From positions 159,175,142 to 159,239,141 of the forward strand of contig NC_071354.1 in assembly GCF_943734655.1 (NCBI RefSeq): DNA of 64,000 nt, given 5' to 3'. This DNA comes from Sabethes cyaneus (taxonomy: Eukaryota > Arthropoda > Insecta > Diptera > Culicidae). Both the position numbers and the translations under genes were made by a program. Below are positions 36,723 through 50,996 of the stretch, one piece after another; position 1 is the stretch's first letter, and every line of letters starts with the position of its first letter. The notes beneath the pieces were generated by a model. The model saw only the letters and a list, made by a program, of their open reading frames with translations, made no database searches and was not told the DNA's origin.

Positions 36723-36893
36723 AATTTGATATCTGTGCTTGGGAAGTACGCAAAAAATAAAGTCCTCTCGTACTAACAAAATTCTCAGGACCGCTTTATA
36801 CCTAGGTAAATTTTAAGCCTGTGTTAGTGAAGTGCGCTAGAAAAAGTGATCCTCATCCCAACAAGTTTCCTTAGGACCGCGATAAACCGATGT
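36723..36893. repeat. Two or more diverged ~85-bp tandem units
   Basis: The blocks at about 36723-36806 and 36808-36893 share an order of phrases: TGTGCTTGGGAAGTACGC against TGTGTTAGTGAAGTGCGC, then TCTCAGGACCGCTTTATACC against CCTTAGGACCGCGATAAACC. Weaker copies may flank them. No function is assigned. Confidence 0.5.
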
Positions 36894-37003
36894 AGTCCAA
36901 TTCGATGTCCTCAAAGTGAACAGTTGCAAAAAAGAGAACGACCAACCCTATTTTTCGCCCGATTGTATTCACATACTGCAAGAATTTATTCAAAACTGAT
37001 GTC

Positions 37004-37978
37004 TTAGGGAAATGTGTATAATGTGCCCCCCTAAGAATAAACGGATATATCTCTGTTATGCTTCCCCAAATTAACGTTACAACTACGAGTATATGTTGGT
37101 ATTTGAGCTGAAAACCAATTGCAATTGTTTATTTCATTTAGTATTGTGGAATAAATATGCTAGGAATTATTTAATAAAAGCACCTAAATGTTGTGTTTCT
37201 CGTATGCGCGGGGTAAAATGCCCCACCTGCAGTATAATATGCCCAATGCGGTAATTTGAGTATTTCTACCAGTGACAGACCAACTCTATTTTGTAGAAAG
37301 TAAAACTATTTCCATTATTTATTTTCAAAATATCGTATTTTTATATAAAATAAACCTAGTTTCGGCCTTGTGGTGCACTGCATGGGGCACATTATACTGC
37401 AACTGTGGCATTTTGCACCGCGTAGTTGAATCACCGGGAATTTGGACGTTGGTAATAAATTATTCCTACCACGGTTACTCTACAATACTAATTGAATTAT
37501 ATAATGGCAATTTACTTCAACTTAGATCTGTTTACCTATGTTTATAGCCATGTTTATAGGGGGCTAATTGCACTACCGAAAGTGGGGCATATTAGCCTGC
37601 TTTTACTTAATTGAAAAAATATTAAATGCTAAAGCAAATCAAGCGTGTCTTACCGTCTTTCTTGGCAGGGATGTCTTTTTGAAGCTCACTCCACGCAACC
37701 GAATCGCAACAACAGGTTATTTACAGGTTTTGACAAGAAAATAACTTATGGAAACGACGCAAAAAGTTACATCGGAAACTGCTCAAAAACAAATTTATTT
37801 TTGTTTTGTTTCTACAGCATGTGACAACTGTCATACTTGCATAGTAGGCTGGTTTCATCAAACACTATGGTTTCTGGGTGGTTTTGAATTTTAATTTCGC
37901 TTGTTTAGGGAAAAGCGAAGAGAGGGGTGGGGCAAATTGGCCAGGGGGCACGTTATACACAATTACACAATTCCCCTA
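37004..37978. mobile_element. Possible ~975-bp element with inverted termini
   Basis: The left edge TTAGGGAAATGTGTATAATG with TGCCCCCC is matched in inverse near 37942-37978 by GGGGGCACGTTATACACAAT ... TTCCCCTAA. Inside, phrases such as GGGGCACATTATACTGCAAC recur in related form. No transposase frame was seen and the exact ends are not resolved. Confidence 0.5.
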
Positions 37979-38158
37979 AATGAAAAAGGTGTTGATGGAA
38001 TGTTAATGCATGGGACGTGATATAGCATTTTTTAAAGTAAGGAAGAATTAGTGACTGTCTGATCCGAATACATATCTCGGACGTTTAAATTGTGGCTTTA
38101 CAGTTAGTTGCATGCAATTGTTTACATACTTTCGATTGTAGTGCTGTCAAGTGTGAAA

Positions 38159-39957
38159 TCTATACCTATAAAGAAGGATTTCTGTCTGTCTGTCTGTCCG
38201 TATGTTCCTTATAGAATCGAAAACTACTGAACCAATCGGCATGAAAATATGCATGTACAGGTTTTTTGGGACCAGGAAAGGTTTTAGTGATGGTTAGAAA
38301 CCCCTCCCCCACTAAGAGGGGGGGGCTCCCATACAAATGAAACACAAATTTCTGCATAACTCGACAACTAATCAAGCAAATAGAACAAAATTTGGCATGT
38401 GAGGTGTTTTCGGTGACAAGAATTTATTCTATGGTAAATTGAGACCCCTCCCCTCTTTATAAGGGGAATTATAACTCCTCTCCTCTTTAAAAGGGGAGGC
38501 TTCCATACAAATTTCCTCATAACTCGAGAACTAATCAAGCAAATGGAACCAAATTTGGCATGTGAAGGTTTTCGAGGACAAGAATATTTTCTATAGTAAA
38601 TTAGGACCCCTCCTCACTTTAAGAGGGGGGGCTCCTGTACCAAAGAAACACAATTTTCCTCATAACTCGAGAAGTAATTAAGCAAATGGAACCAAATTTG
38701 GCATGTGGGTGTTTTTGGAGACAAAAGTTTTTTCTATGATGAATTGGGACCCCTCCACAGTTTAGGAGGGGGGGATCCTATACACATGAAATACATATTT
38801 CCTCATAACTGAAGAACTAATCAAGCAAATGGAACAAAATTTGGCATGTGAAAGTTTTCGAGGGCAAGAATATTTTCTATGGTGAATAAGGACCCCTCCC
38901 CACTTTAAGAGGGGGGGGGGCTCCTATACAAACGAAATACAAATTTCCTCATGATTCGAGAACTAATCAAGCAAATGGAACCAAATTTGGCACGTGGGTG
39001 TTTTTGGAGACAAAAATTTTTTCTATGATGAATTGGGACCCCTACCCACTTTAGGAGGGGGGGCTCCTATACAAATGAAATTCAAATTTCCTCATAACTC
39101 GAGAACTAATCAAGCAAATGAAACCAAATTTATCATGTGGGTGTTTTTGTAGGCAAGAATATTTTCTATGGATTTCCCCACTTTAAGAGGGAGGGGGGGC
39201 TCCTATACAAATGAAAAACAAATTTCCCCATAACTCGAGAACTAATCAAGCAAATGGAACCAAATTTGGCATGTGAGTGGTTTTGGACGCAAGATTTTTT
39301 TCTATGGTGAATTGAGGCCCTTCTCTTCTTTAGAAAGCGAGTTATGGCCCATCTCCCCTTTAAGAGGGTGAGCTTCCATACAAATGAAATGCAAATTTCC
39401 TCTTATCTCGAGAACTAATCAATCAAATGGAACCAAATTTGGCATGTGGGAGTTTTAGATGGCAGAAATTTTTTCTATGGTGAATTACGACCCCTTCCCC
39501 TTTTAAGAGGGGAGCTCCCATACAAATGAAATTCAAATTTCCTTATAACTTGAGAACTAATCAAGCAAATGGAACTAAATTTGGCATGTGGGAGATTTTG
39601 GAGTCTTGAATTTATTTTACGATAGTTAGAGACCTCTCACCCCTGTGGTAGGGGGATATGGACTCTCATACAAATAAAACAGAAATTTTTGCGAAACTCA
39701 AAAACTAATCGAACTCGAGAAATTCGAGACTCTTCCATAAAACATTAGTCAATAACAAGACCACAAAAACTATCTATAGTAACACTAGATCATTCAGGAC
39801 GAGACGGTCGCGAGTGTTGCCGGTGACCCGCCGTCGGAAGCGCCGCCCACTGGGGGGCTTGCAAAACTCGAGATTGTGACAAAGATCATCCGAGATTCAT
39901 GATTTATGTACAACACAGGTTAATTTGTGGCAATACGAAGTTTGTCGGGTCAGCTAG
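38159..39957 (+). mobile_element. Non-autonomous Helitron-like element with internal minisatellite
   Basis: It begins TCTATACCTATAAAGAAGG and ends GTCGGGTCAGCTAG, with A before the start and T after the end. A TC start, a CTAG-type end and insertion between A and T without target duplication are the Helitron signature. After a TGTC run and a lead-in, about ten units of 140-180 bp follow, each with CATAACTCGAGAACTAATCA and a C-rich/G-rich pair. A unique tail runs from 39720. No Rep/helicase protein is encoded. A 3' hairpin is not clear in this copy. Confidence 0.75.
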
Positions 39958-41059
39958 TAACTGAAAAACAAAGAGAACTATTTATGTGCAGAGGACGTTA
40001 GCTAATTGATAATATTTTAACTGTCATTATTTTAACTCGCTGTTCGTATGTTAGTTGAAAGGCAATTCTATTTCAAATGAACCCTTCGCAATAAATGGTG
40101 CTATATATCAGCTACTTAGGAGGAAATTGACGAAGTGGACCAGTGGTAAATGATGACCCAAATTATTGATTCATTTTTTCCGTTCAATCATAAGTTGTGC
40201 GGCCAATGACTAATATTTTATGTATTGAGCAAAATCTTTAAACCAGTTAACATTCGTTTCAAGTCAGTTACTTAAATTTGAATAGTGCTACGAGTCACAC
40301 TAAAAATTTTCAAAATGCGATATTGTTGCCAATTGCCAGAAGAAGTGTGATTGTGGCCTGATGAAAGACTTAGTCGAACTACAAACTCTAAGAAATGGAT
40401 ACAACTGATATATAGAGCACGGGCATTTAGTAAATTTAAATTTAAATTTTTCCACTTTTAACAAATTTATAGGAATGTTTCAGAGTATTTATTACAATTT
40501 GTACAGTAAATTTGCATGACAAACATTTGATAAAGGTCAAGCTTTTTCGAATTGAACCTGCATTCCTACACAAGTAACCATAAGCATTAATCCAAAACCG
40601 TATATTGGAAATAATTCTGCATCCCTAGTGCTAAGCTTTTGTATATTAGCAATCTTAATGCTTATAAAACGTATATTAACATTATTGATGCATAGAAGCA
40701 TTAACGTAAACCAGCATTAAAGAAAGCAATATATGCGCATATAACGTAACAATAGAATGCATTTAGTCAACTGCGTTAAAACGAGCCGTAAGTGTTGATA
40801 AACGGCTTGTACTTGACTTCTTATTTTGCTATTCTACGGCCACTATTCGTGCCCTTCTCCACCTAACGGACGCCGTCTTTTTCTACCCTATTGGTAATGC
40901 AGGATAAGTAGCTATGATATGAGAGGGAATATCTTAGGCACAGATCTTCATTCTTTTATGGATAGAGTAACAAATTTGCTTAATTTTACCCCTTGAATTT
41001 ATACCCAGCTTGATCATGGTTTTGGTTCTGATTGAATTGACCAATGACAATCATAGCAC
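39958..41059. other. AT-rich non-coding DNA
   Basis: No protein was recognised. Around 40573-40740 the phrase AAGCATTAA recurs in both orientations, suggesting a decayed inverted-repeat element that starts near CAAGTAACCATAAGC, but its ends could not be fixed. Confidence 0.35.
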
Positions 41060-41292
41060 TCTGTCCTAGATAAAAGCTTGATAAACTGGAAGCTTCAGAA
41101 GCCTTAACAACACACTTTACCTATCTTTTAGACCGTAAAAAGGTTGTAAAATAAGATGTATCTTTGTCTGGCTTGTTCGAAAACTGCTTAGGAGTGCCTC
41201 AGGGTAGCACTCTAGGACCTTCACTGTTTTTACTGTTCATAAATGGTGTATCCTGCCTACCACGGCTAGACACTATATTATTTTTCGCTTAA
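41060..41292 (+). pseudogene. Non-LTR reverse transcriptase fragment
   Basis: Two neighbouring frames give LDKLEASEALTTHFTYLLD then, after a frame change, LGVPQGSTLGPSLFLLFING. This is the RT finger-palm junction with the conserved PQGS-LGP-LF motif. The catalytic YADD region has been replaced by a stop at 41290. It is a scrap of about 75 residues, and its clade cannot be given safely beyond Jockey/I-like. Confidence 0.78.
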
Positions 41293-41718
41293 GATTAAAG
41301 CACTGACGAACTGACATGACACATAGAAGAAAATCTTTTAAAAACCATCGTCCTACACATTTTGCTTGCACACTAGCACCCTCTGTTATGCATGTTGCGG
41401 TGTAGCTTGCATTTGCTGGGTTTTACGCTGCAGGGTTTTTACATTTGTATGGTTTTATACTGAAAACTCGAAGCAACACTCGCGCGCCGCGGTGTGGTCA
41501 TGTAGCGAAACGTGCTTTTTTGAAAAACGAGTGCTTTTTGATTGGACGATTGAATTAACACAAGTGTCTCGTCTGTTTGTCTGTGGTAAAAGTGAACTAG
41601 GTTTGAATCAAAGCAGACCACTATTTTTTAAGTCATTTTAATAAAAAACTTTATTTGCATATTCAATATGATTTACGCAACAATAAACAAAAATTTCCGA
41701 CTCGAGCTTCAAATTTCC

Positions 41719-43638
<1,920 letters not shown>

Positions 43639-43841
43639 TTTTTAACTTTGTTTTATATTTTAACAATTTTTCCGATGAAAGATTTAAAATACGCAATCAC
43701 TTACCATTCATCACGCTTCCTTCAAGACGGTACCAGCTATGAATCTGTAAAGAAAAAAAAATATGTAAATAACTTCAAGAAGTACGAAGTTACTGCATTT
43801 TGAATACAGTTATTCTCAGCTGTCTCGCTGTTACATGTTTA

Positions 43842-44769
43842 ACGGGTGGCAACTAAAATTTTGGATTTTTTTCGCGGCTCTTATGCTCAACAACAAACGA
43901 GCTCAGAGAGAAATGAGAATATGTATGTGCTAGCTCTCTCTCCCCTCTTTTTGTTAATATGTTTTGTTTTGTTTATGCTTGCCCAGTTTTGCTACAAATG
44001 CCGTCGAAACAAGAAGTATTTCGGGAGCGCGTTGTACATTTCTACGAACTGCAACAGAAATCTCGGCAAAAAGTAAACGGTACAACATTTAAAAAGCAAA
44101 TATGTTGCGGCTTCGACTGTTTACCATATCCTAAGATGCCCAACAACTATTCACCAGCAAGGTAGTGAAAGACCAGCCAAAATCATGGACGCAGAAGGAG
44201 ATCGTTCTCATACTCGTTTCTTCAACAACAAGTCCTCTGGTTGCTATCAATTAAAATGCACCAGACGAATGTTTGAAGAAAATTTATATCCCGTTTCTAC
44301 AAAAACATCATGCAGATGGACAATACGTATTTCGGCCTGATAGATCATTATCTCATCACGCCAAAAAATCATAATCGTCCCTGAATACCCATTCGATCCC
44401 ATTTTTACCCAAAAACCACGACCAAAAAAATCTGTCTCAGAGCGCCCAATCGAAGATTTCTTCGAGATTTTTAGTTCCTTGGTGCACAAGAATAACTGGA
44501 GAGCCACGAAGTGCAAACAGTTGATTGAAAGAATCAAGAGATGCATTCGCAAAGTTGACATGACGGTCGTACAACGCTCCGGTTCGGACATCAAACGGAA
44601 GCTTCGCCGAACAGCCGATTACTGACCGTTTTGAAATGTACAATAATTTTTTTTTTTTCAATAATGAATAATGTTTCTTTATTTTCGGTAAATCAGATCT
44701 TCTTCATGTATCTTTGTCTTTTTTTGACAGCTTGAGAAAAAAATTCCAAAATTTTAGTTTGCCACCCGT
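43842..44769 (+). mobile_element. Tc1/mariner element with intact ends and deleted transposase
   Basis: Inverted termini of about 30 bp (left ACGGGTGGCAACTAAAATTT, right read inward ACGGGTGGCAAACTAAAATT) are flanked by TA at 43840-43841 and 44770-44771. Inside, a start at 43999 gives MPSKQEVFRERVVHFYELQQ, followed in shifted frames by a helix-turn-helix region and a linker (FNNKSSGCYQLKCTRRMFEE). The C-terminal end (APIEDFFEIFSSLVHKN, then VVQRSGSDIKRKLRR) is readable to about 44625. The catalytic DDE core is largely missing, so the 928-bp element cannot be autonomous. Confidence 0.88.
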
Positions 44770-44771
44770 TA

Positions 44772-47044
44772 TTATAATGAGGGTGTAGAATTTTGCATAA
44801 ATTTTACACGTTTTTCCTGTCATGGGAGATACAGCAAAATTAAAAGAATATCATCGTTTTACTCCATTTACATGTGGCTCTAACAATTAACCGTGCGCAA
44901 GAGTCTATATTCTTGAAACATGATTCCTTCCATGCTTAACACATGGAGAGTGTAAGCACTGTTTCAGAGTTACCATGTAGCATAGAAACATACATGATTG
45001 GGCCATAAATTTGGATATTCTGACACACTAAAATCTCCAAACTTGTACTCTATACCTACATTGCAAAGGTGCCCACTCAGTAATTCTATAATGCCAAAGT
45101 TATTATCACCACCAGAATTAGAACTCCCTAGTACAACCGGTTATCCGGTTCAATATCCTAAAACTAACCAGTAGTACCAGTAGCTACAAACTTATGACAT
45201 TGAACATATCCTTTTTATCCCAAACCGAACAAGTATTACATACCTTCGAAAAAGTAGACAATCCGATTAGCCTCTTACCGGCACATAAAACTTACTCGTT
45301 TTGGCAAAAACTCAAATCACATAATCCCACCACCGGTTTCCTTCTCATTTTCTTAGTCCAAACATCCCTTGACTCTTCGACATTGTGAGAAATTCCCCAA
45401 TTGTTCGCTGGCATAACGCTGCAGGGTCAGTGCATTGCGACGAATGCTTCCAATTTGACAATCAAGACTCAGTGCCCGGCTAGCTGCCAGTAGTGTTTGG
45501 CATCTGGCTAAAATTGTCGCTTCTGGGAATATCCGCTCTCGCTGTATTATTTTCGGAGCCGACGTAGGAGCAATATATTATGCAGCAGGAATAATTGATA
45601 ATTTGCCATTGTTTCGTTCGTTCATTACTCGGGACCGACAGTCCGGTGTGGGTGATGTGCAAACTTTTACAGACTTTTATCTCTTCGTGCTAGTTTTAGC
45701 AGCCACCCTGTCGAGCAGTAAAATTTGAACTTCAGTTTTCTATCTGCAATGCCGATCAGTGACGGGAAAAATGTAGAAAATTTCGTTTCTGTTGGTCACT
45801 GAGGATGACACAGATATCAACAGCTTGTGCTTGTATGAGCACACAATTGCTTCGAAAGGAATGAGAAAATCACAGTATCATTCGGTAACAAAAAAAAAAC
45901 TATGTACTTTCTCTGTGTCCAGTCTCAATGGCATGCATCTCCGGTCACAGCTGTATGCATCCAATTTCAATCCTTTTTCATTTTCGGAAATACTTGTTCT
46001 TGCTGCATACGTTCACTCTCTGTTGAACAAATTTCATTAGAACTGAAAGTGAGCACAAGGGCTATAGCTTGTATATTTTTCCACTTTGAACATTCTACCA
46101 TCGATATATCTACTTGAGATTAAACAAAACGCAAATCCGCAAACAGAGCAACAAATGATATCAAAATATTTCCACAAGATGAGTTATTTTACTTGTAATC
46201 GTCCGTTTAATATCTGTTCTCAGTTTAGTAGGTACATATGTATGCTATGGCTATGATTGTGTGGCAATCGTTTCTCGTTTCCAGCTGCCTTAATTGAATT
46301 TCTGCTTTAACGTTACAACCACTGTGCTACCGGGTTTCCTGTTTTAATTAAAGACAGTCCGTGACCTTACTCTCGTCAAGCTGATTACTGCAAATAGAAC
46401 TCCAAAAGTTCAGCATTTCTTCGAAAAACATTTGCAATCAAATTTAATTGAATAAAAACAAAATTTACATTTCCTTCGGAGACGAGAAAACATTAAACCC
46501 ATGGAAAAGTTGTTGTTTCATATGCGGAAAACGGGAAAAACACAAATTCATCCTGGCTGTGAGTTTTTCGGCTGAAGAAGAACATCGAATCTCCGTCCGT
46601 CCGTCGTCGACATAGATAGATTCTTGCGTTATAACGCACTGCCAGCTGCCAGCTGGTTCGAATTGGGATATTCACGCTTCCCGTTGGAATACGAGTGGAA
46701 AGTGAGCATAATTCTATTAGCATACTTTTGCGCTGTTGGCCTACAATATTTTAAGCTCATTCCACCGCTCAAGCGCAGCTTATACTTTGTTGCTTTACTT
46801 TGCTTCAAAAGCTGCTTTTGGCTTTTGTGTAAAATCTCAGCACTTTCTTTGTGTTTTTAATATCGCGAAACAAGACGCTAGAATAATAAGAAGAGCTTAC
46901 CCCTAATTTGCCTAATTATGAGTCTATACGAGCATATTAGTTGAAATACAAACAAAACTAAGGAAAAAAATATATTGCATTCAATTCCTGTTCTAGTAGA
47001 ACATACAATATTTTACAGGAGCATACATGCTACATGTCGGTATA
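44772..47044. other. Apparently unique non-coding DNA
   Basis: No transposon protein or long repeat was recognised. All frames are under 85 residues. Part of it may be intronic or regulatory, but nothing in the sequence demonstrates that. Confidence 0.35.
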
Positions 47045-47051
47045 GTTATAC

Positions 47052-47733
47052 CACAGAGAACAGACATCCAGGCTGGCATACCCAATCTGTGTAAATTTTT
47101 GTAACGGCCATTTCGAAATAAACCCTCGTTCACGTTAAAGTTACCCGAAGTTACCCCTCGCATTTGTTAGTTTGGCGATTCGTTTGATGGCGGCGCCACC
47201 CGCAAGCATCTGTCAAAACTGAAATCCAATATATTTCTTTCCCTTTTTTACTTATGCAAAAACCAAAAAAACATCAAAAGCTCATCAGTAAACAAACCGA
47301 ATGATGGGAATGGTACAAAAGTTTGTTGATACTATCGAAACTAGTGTGGTATCGATAGTATCGTCAAACTTCATTGTTGGAAATAATTTGCGATTTGTGA
47401 CACACACGTGGCAAAATTCGGTCTTCTTTTGATGTTATCGTGTTGTTATGCTAATTATCATTATTATTACTGTTGATGTTTGACTAGTTTTGTTCGAAAT
47501 AGTATCCGTCAAATCATCGATAAATAGCCCCGTAATATCGATAGTTATTTCAAGTGTTATCTCTCATCGTTAATTGACGGAAATACTTGACGGTGATTGA
47601 CAGTCAATTTAGTTTGGCGATTCATAGGCTAGGCGGCGTTTGATAACTGTTGTAATTTTAACGGTTTTTCATTTGAATTTTTACACAGAAAATTACGAAA
47701 AATTTGTTCTAGCTTGGATGTCTGTTCTCTGTG
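47052..47733. mobile_element. 682-bp terminal-inverted-repeat element with 7-bp duplication
   Basis: The left end CACAGAGAACAGACATCCAG is matched in inverse by TGGATGTCTGTTCTCTGTG on the right. GTTATAC flanks it at 47045-47051 and 47734-47740. Inside, AGTTTGGCGATTC occurs twice in the same orientation (near 47170 and 47612), and a palindromic patch of CGATAGTATC motifs lies around 47330-47365. There is no transposase, so this is a non-autonomous element. A 7- or 8-bp duplication would fit P- or hAT-type elements. Confidence 0.8.
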
Positions 47734-47740
47734 GTTATAC

Positions 47741-48039
47741 ATATGCGAGTTGGGTCGATCCTGGATTACTTTGTGCTTCCACCAAAAAATATTAGTCTGA
47801 GCGGAAAGTTTTTCGTCGTACACGATGAAAACATCTTTTACTCTGTTTTTATTAGTTCGCAAATAGATTTTTTTGTACGTATAACTTTTGTCTTTCTATC
47901 CGAGTAAATTTTTGGAGCAAATTGAAAACAAAATTTGATATCTTGATGTCGGGGATTTTGATTACTCGGTGTGATTTCAATTTGGTGGAGTTAGCAGCTA
48001 ATACAACAAAATGTATTGCAACATTACTACAAACCTTGA
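47741..48039. other. Non-coding spacer
   Basis: It lies between the 682-bp element and an RTE-like scrap, and no feature was recognised in it. Confidence 0.35.
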
Positions 48040-48810
48040 GATGGCGGAGGCAATATACGCCAGACTAAAAACGGTGGCTCGGGGGGTTAGATTACAAACC
48101 AATGCGCCAGAAACCAAATATATGGAATAAAGAGGCTCCAGAGAAAGCAACGTTTGCCTCCCATGGACAATGGCTATTGAAGGCGATGGACAGGATGAGT
48201 GCTTAATGAGTTCCTATGCTTGGGATTTCTGGTCGCCCCCGACAATAATACGAGTATGGAAATTCAATGACGCATTCAAACTGATAGTCGAGCCTACTTT
48301 TCCCTCCGCAAGGCGCTCCGATCAAGAAGCATATGCCGCCGCACAAAGCTGACCGGTAGTCTTCTACGTACTAACTTTGCTTACGGAAGACATATGTGCA
48401 GTTGCCGTAATTGAACGAAAGGTGAACCGGACTATTCTTGGTGGAGTTAAAACGGGAAGCGGAGAGTAGCGTAGACGTATGAACCACGAGCTACAGGCAC
48501 TACTTGGAGAGACTCCCATCGTACACCTTACAAAAGTTGGGAGACTACGCCCAAGCAACAATGTGAGTTTTATTGTACTCTTATGGTGGTTTTCAAGGCG
48601 AATTTTGGCCTTAAATGCCATCATAAGAGTGTAATAAAACCCAAATTGTTACTAGGGCGGTGCACCGGTCATGTCGCAAAGATGCCGGGCGACTGTGTAG
48701 TGAAGTCCGTTCTCTTCAAGAACCCCACCGGCGCGCCGCCAAGATTACAGGAGCCCAACTTACTTAATGAATTGACGACGATTAACAGACAGCACCGAGT
48801 ACAGTGAAAA
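48040..48810 (+). pseudogene. RTE-like non-LTR retrotransposon, 3' part of reverse transcriptase
   Basis: Broken frames follow the same order as the tail of 21873-22775: a diverged ETKYME region (48110), a FERKxxRxxxGG counterpart reading IERKVNRTILGGV (48410-48450), MNHELQALLGETPIVHLT (48480-48530) and KVGRLR, then after the MITE TGHVAKMPGDCVVKSV and a Pro-Arg-rich end. The MITE at 48550-48657 sits between the Arg and the next residue of the conserved GRLRW block. Confidence 0.75.
48550..48657. mobile_element. 108-bp foldback MITE, copy 2, inside an RTE-like gene
   Basis: It is a full-length copy of 29454-29561 with the same 108-bp length. The dinucleotide CG stands on both sides. Deleting the element plus one CG restores the reading frame of the interrupted retrotransposon tail (Leu-Arg, then a codon TGC where Trp is usual), which shows independently that the duplication is 2 bp. 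Confidence 0.88.
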
Positions 48811-49189
48811 GGAGTTCTTGATACAGGAAGAGCCACCGCTAGCAGCACAGTTTTAGCACTTTCAGTTACATAAATTTATTTATGACTATAATCAGTCATA
48901 TATCGGTTGCAATAACTACTTTGCAACAACTGTGTTAATAGGGATTCCAGCACTATGCTGTTAGTGGACGAGATGGATCTCTAACTGTAGCTTTTGTTTT
49001 GACTCACCCGATCGGTGACAGATCTACCAAATTGGCTATTTTGTGCGATTCGTAGTCAACAGACGCATTGCAAGGTTGATATCGCTTCACTAGCTAAGGC
49101 GCCTACCGGTCGGGAAAGATGCGTGGCCAACTAGGGAAGACCAACAATCTACCCCAGTTAGCCGAATCTGTTCGTCTTGCAGCTTGTTG

Positions 49190-49350
49190 CATCGAACGTG
49201 CAAGATTACCTGTTTTGCCACAGTGCGATTGTTGACAACGTTAGATGTTTCCATTGTTTCTAGCCGGATCCTACCATCCTTGTTCTGTTGAGTTGCGATT
49301 ACCTTACCTTTTGGCCAGCAGTTTCTGGTTGGGTTCCCGTTGTTTTTGAT
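49190..49350 (-). pseudogene. BEL/Pao integrase C-terminal fragment
   Basis: On the - strand the frame from about 49347 reads NPTRNCWPKGKVIATQQNKD, then GRIRLETMETSNVVNNR and TVAKQVIL. This fits the C-terminal module of BEL/Pao integrases (W-x-x-G-R-V, D-G-x-x-R, R-P-V-x-K-L). The equivalent region in the 23085-24075 copy is only distantly similar, so it is a different family. Nothing of the catalytic core is present. Confidence 0.6.
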
Positions 49351-50397
49351 TTGATATATTTGATCATATTATAACAACCGTTGGTATAAATTAGCCTCCG
49401 TAAGTAGTTAAAATATCAAAAATGATAACTAAACAGCCTCTAATGAATACCTGATTCATAACAAACCGTGTAATGATTTTATCTTAATTGTAACACATTG
49501 TGTTAAAGGTTAATTGTCAACATTTCAAGATATTCCAAAAATAACACAGCTAACAAAGATATATTAGCAAGTATTAGTAACTGTGAAGGGATGTTTTTAA
49601 TATACTTTTAAAATGGTAATTAAAATAAGTTTTGCAAGTAATATATTTTGTTATAAAAGTAATTTGCAAGTAACATATTTTGTACTTCTTTGGAATTGAC
49701 ACTTTTCGGTGAAATACTCAAACTCCTTCAATTACGTTTCGGCCTACTCATATTTTTATTCGGCCATCTTCAGATACGATATAAATATAACAATTTTTAA
49801 TTTTACAAATTTTAATAATAAAACTTACAAACAATATTTTATCATTTTTTGTCGTCCGATGTTTTTGCTGACGACGCTGTTTGCGTCGGCGTTTACCGTT
49901 CTCTTCTGCTCTGTTCAAAACTTCTGAGCTTGTTTAAAGCACCGTCGTACATGCAGGAGAAGCTCACAGGGACGCACTGAGCTTCTGTATCTGAGCACTT
50001 GTATCTGAATCTGTTACAAACTTGAATTTGCTTCCTAATTAGTTTATTTTCGATTTGTAACATGATATGTTAATATTTTTTTTTTGGAAGCATTGGACAA
50101 AAAGATAGGAGTCACAACGACAACTTGTTAAGCATAGCTACCTATTACCCCCCTCCCTTTCCACCCTTCCCCTTCATCCCCGAAAAAAAATCCTTCTTCA
50201 TTACTTTCCCTTACCGTCCCTTCATCAATTGTAGAATCATCGTTTCAAAAAAATATTAATATATGCCTGACCGCATTTCAAGGTCATGACTAAAGTCACG
50301 AGTTTGGTCAATTATTCAACATGATATGTTAAAAATATGAAAATGTGTTATAAAACAGATATAATCTTGTTATGACTTCCTGATCAGGTTAGGATCT
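49351..50397. other. AT-rich non-coding DNA
   Basis: No domain was recognised. A short pyrimidine-rich stretch lies around 50148-50220. The remainder is AT-rich without long repeats. Confidence 0.35.
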
Positions 50398-50996
50398 ATG
50401 GGGTCTAGGGCTATCGGCGTTATATCGACGAACCATTTCATCTGTTTTGTGATAACAGGTAGATTATCGGATAACCAGAGCTCCAAAGCTTCACCGCACC
50501 GCACCTACAGGGTCATAATGGGCATGATGGCGCCCGTGGTGCAATCGCCAGAGATGCTGGAGCGGATCATCGAGGGCCTCTTTCTGCGCCACGACCCAAG
50601 GCCCTGACCACATGGTGCTGAGTCGTCCCACGGCCGACGTTCCAGCCTGTCAGACCATAGCATTAGAACATCCAAAGTAACGTGAGCAACGGCGGTTTAG
50701 AGGTCGGGGAAGAAGCGACGGTTACGAACGAGGAACTCATTGAGATCGCTAAATCCAGATTTACGGTGGATTCCATCTTGTCTTGTGTGAGAAATGCTGG
50801 GACTCCATAGCCAACTCGCTTCGGAACGTTTAAGTGCCAGAGTCGCTGTACAATATTCTGCAGAAGATTCTGGAGATTCCAGAATCGTGTGCTATGCTAC
50901 AACACCGAGGAGGGTCAGAAGTGCATTCCAATCACCGCACAGTGGTCCAATCAGCGAAATACGTGATCGTTTGATATAGCGCCGAAACGCGAAGTT
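50398..50996 (+). pseudogene. R1-like non-LTR retrotransposon, segment between endonuclease and RT
   Basis: PEMLERIIEGLFLRHDPRP (50545-50605) and, after frame changes, TVTNEELIEIAKS (50720-50755) match the region just upstream of the reverse transcriptase in R1-like elements. The palm is not readable, and a large part of the RT is gone or scrambled before the 1.5-kb inverted-repeat element begins. The other half resumes at 52490. Confidence 0.65.

Noticed and set aside
36690..36800. Possible organellar large-subunit rRNA insert, because AAGTCCTCTCGTACTAA resembles the complement of the sarcin-ricin loop region
   Set aside because: Only about 14 bases match; the flanks do not, and the segment is one unit of a diverged 85-bp tandem repeat.
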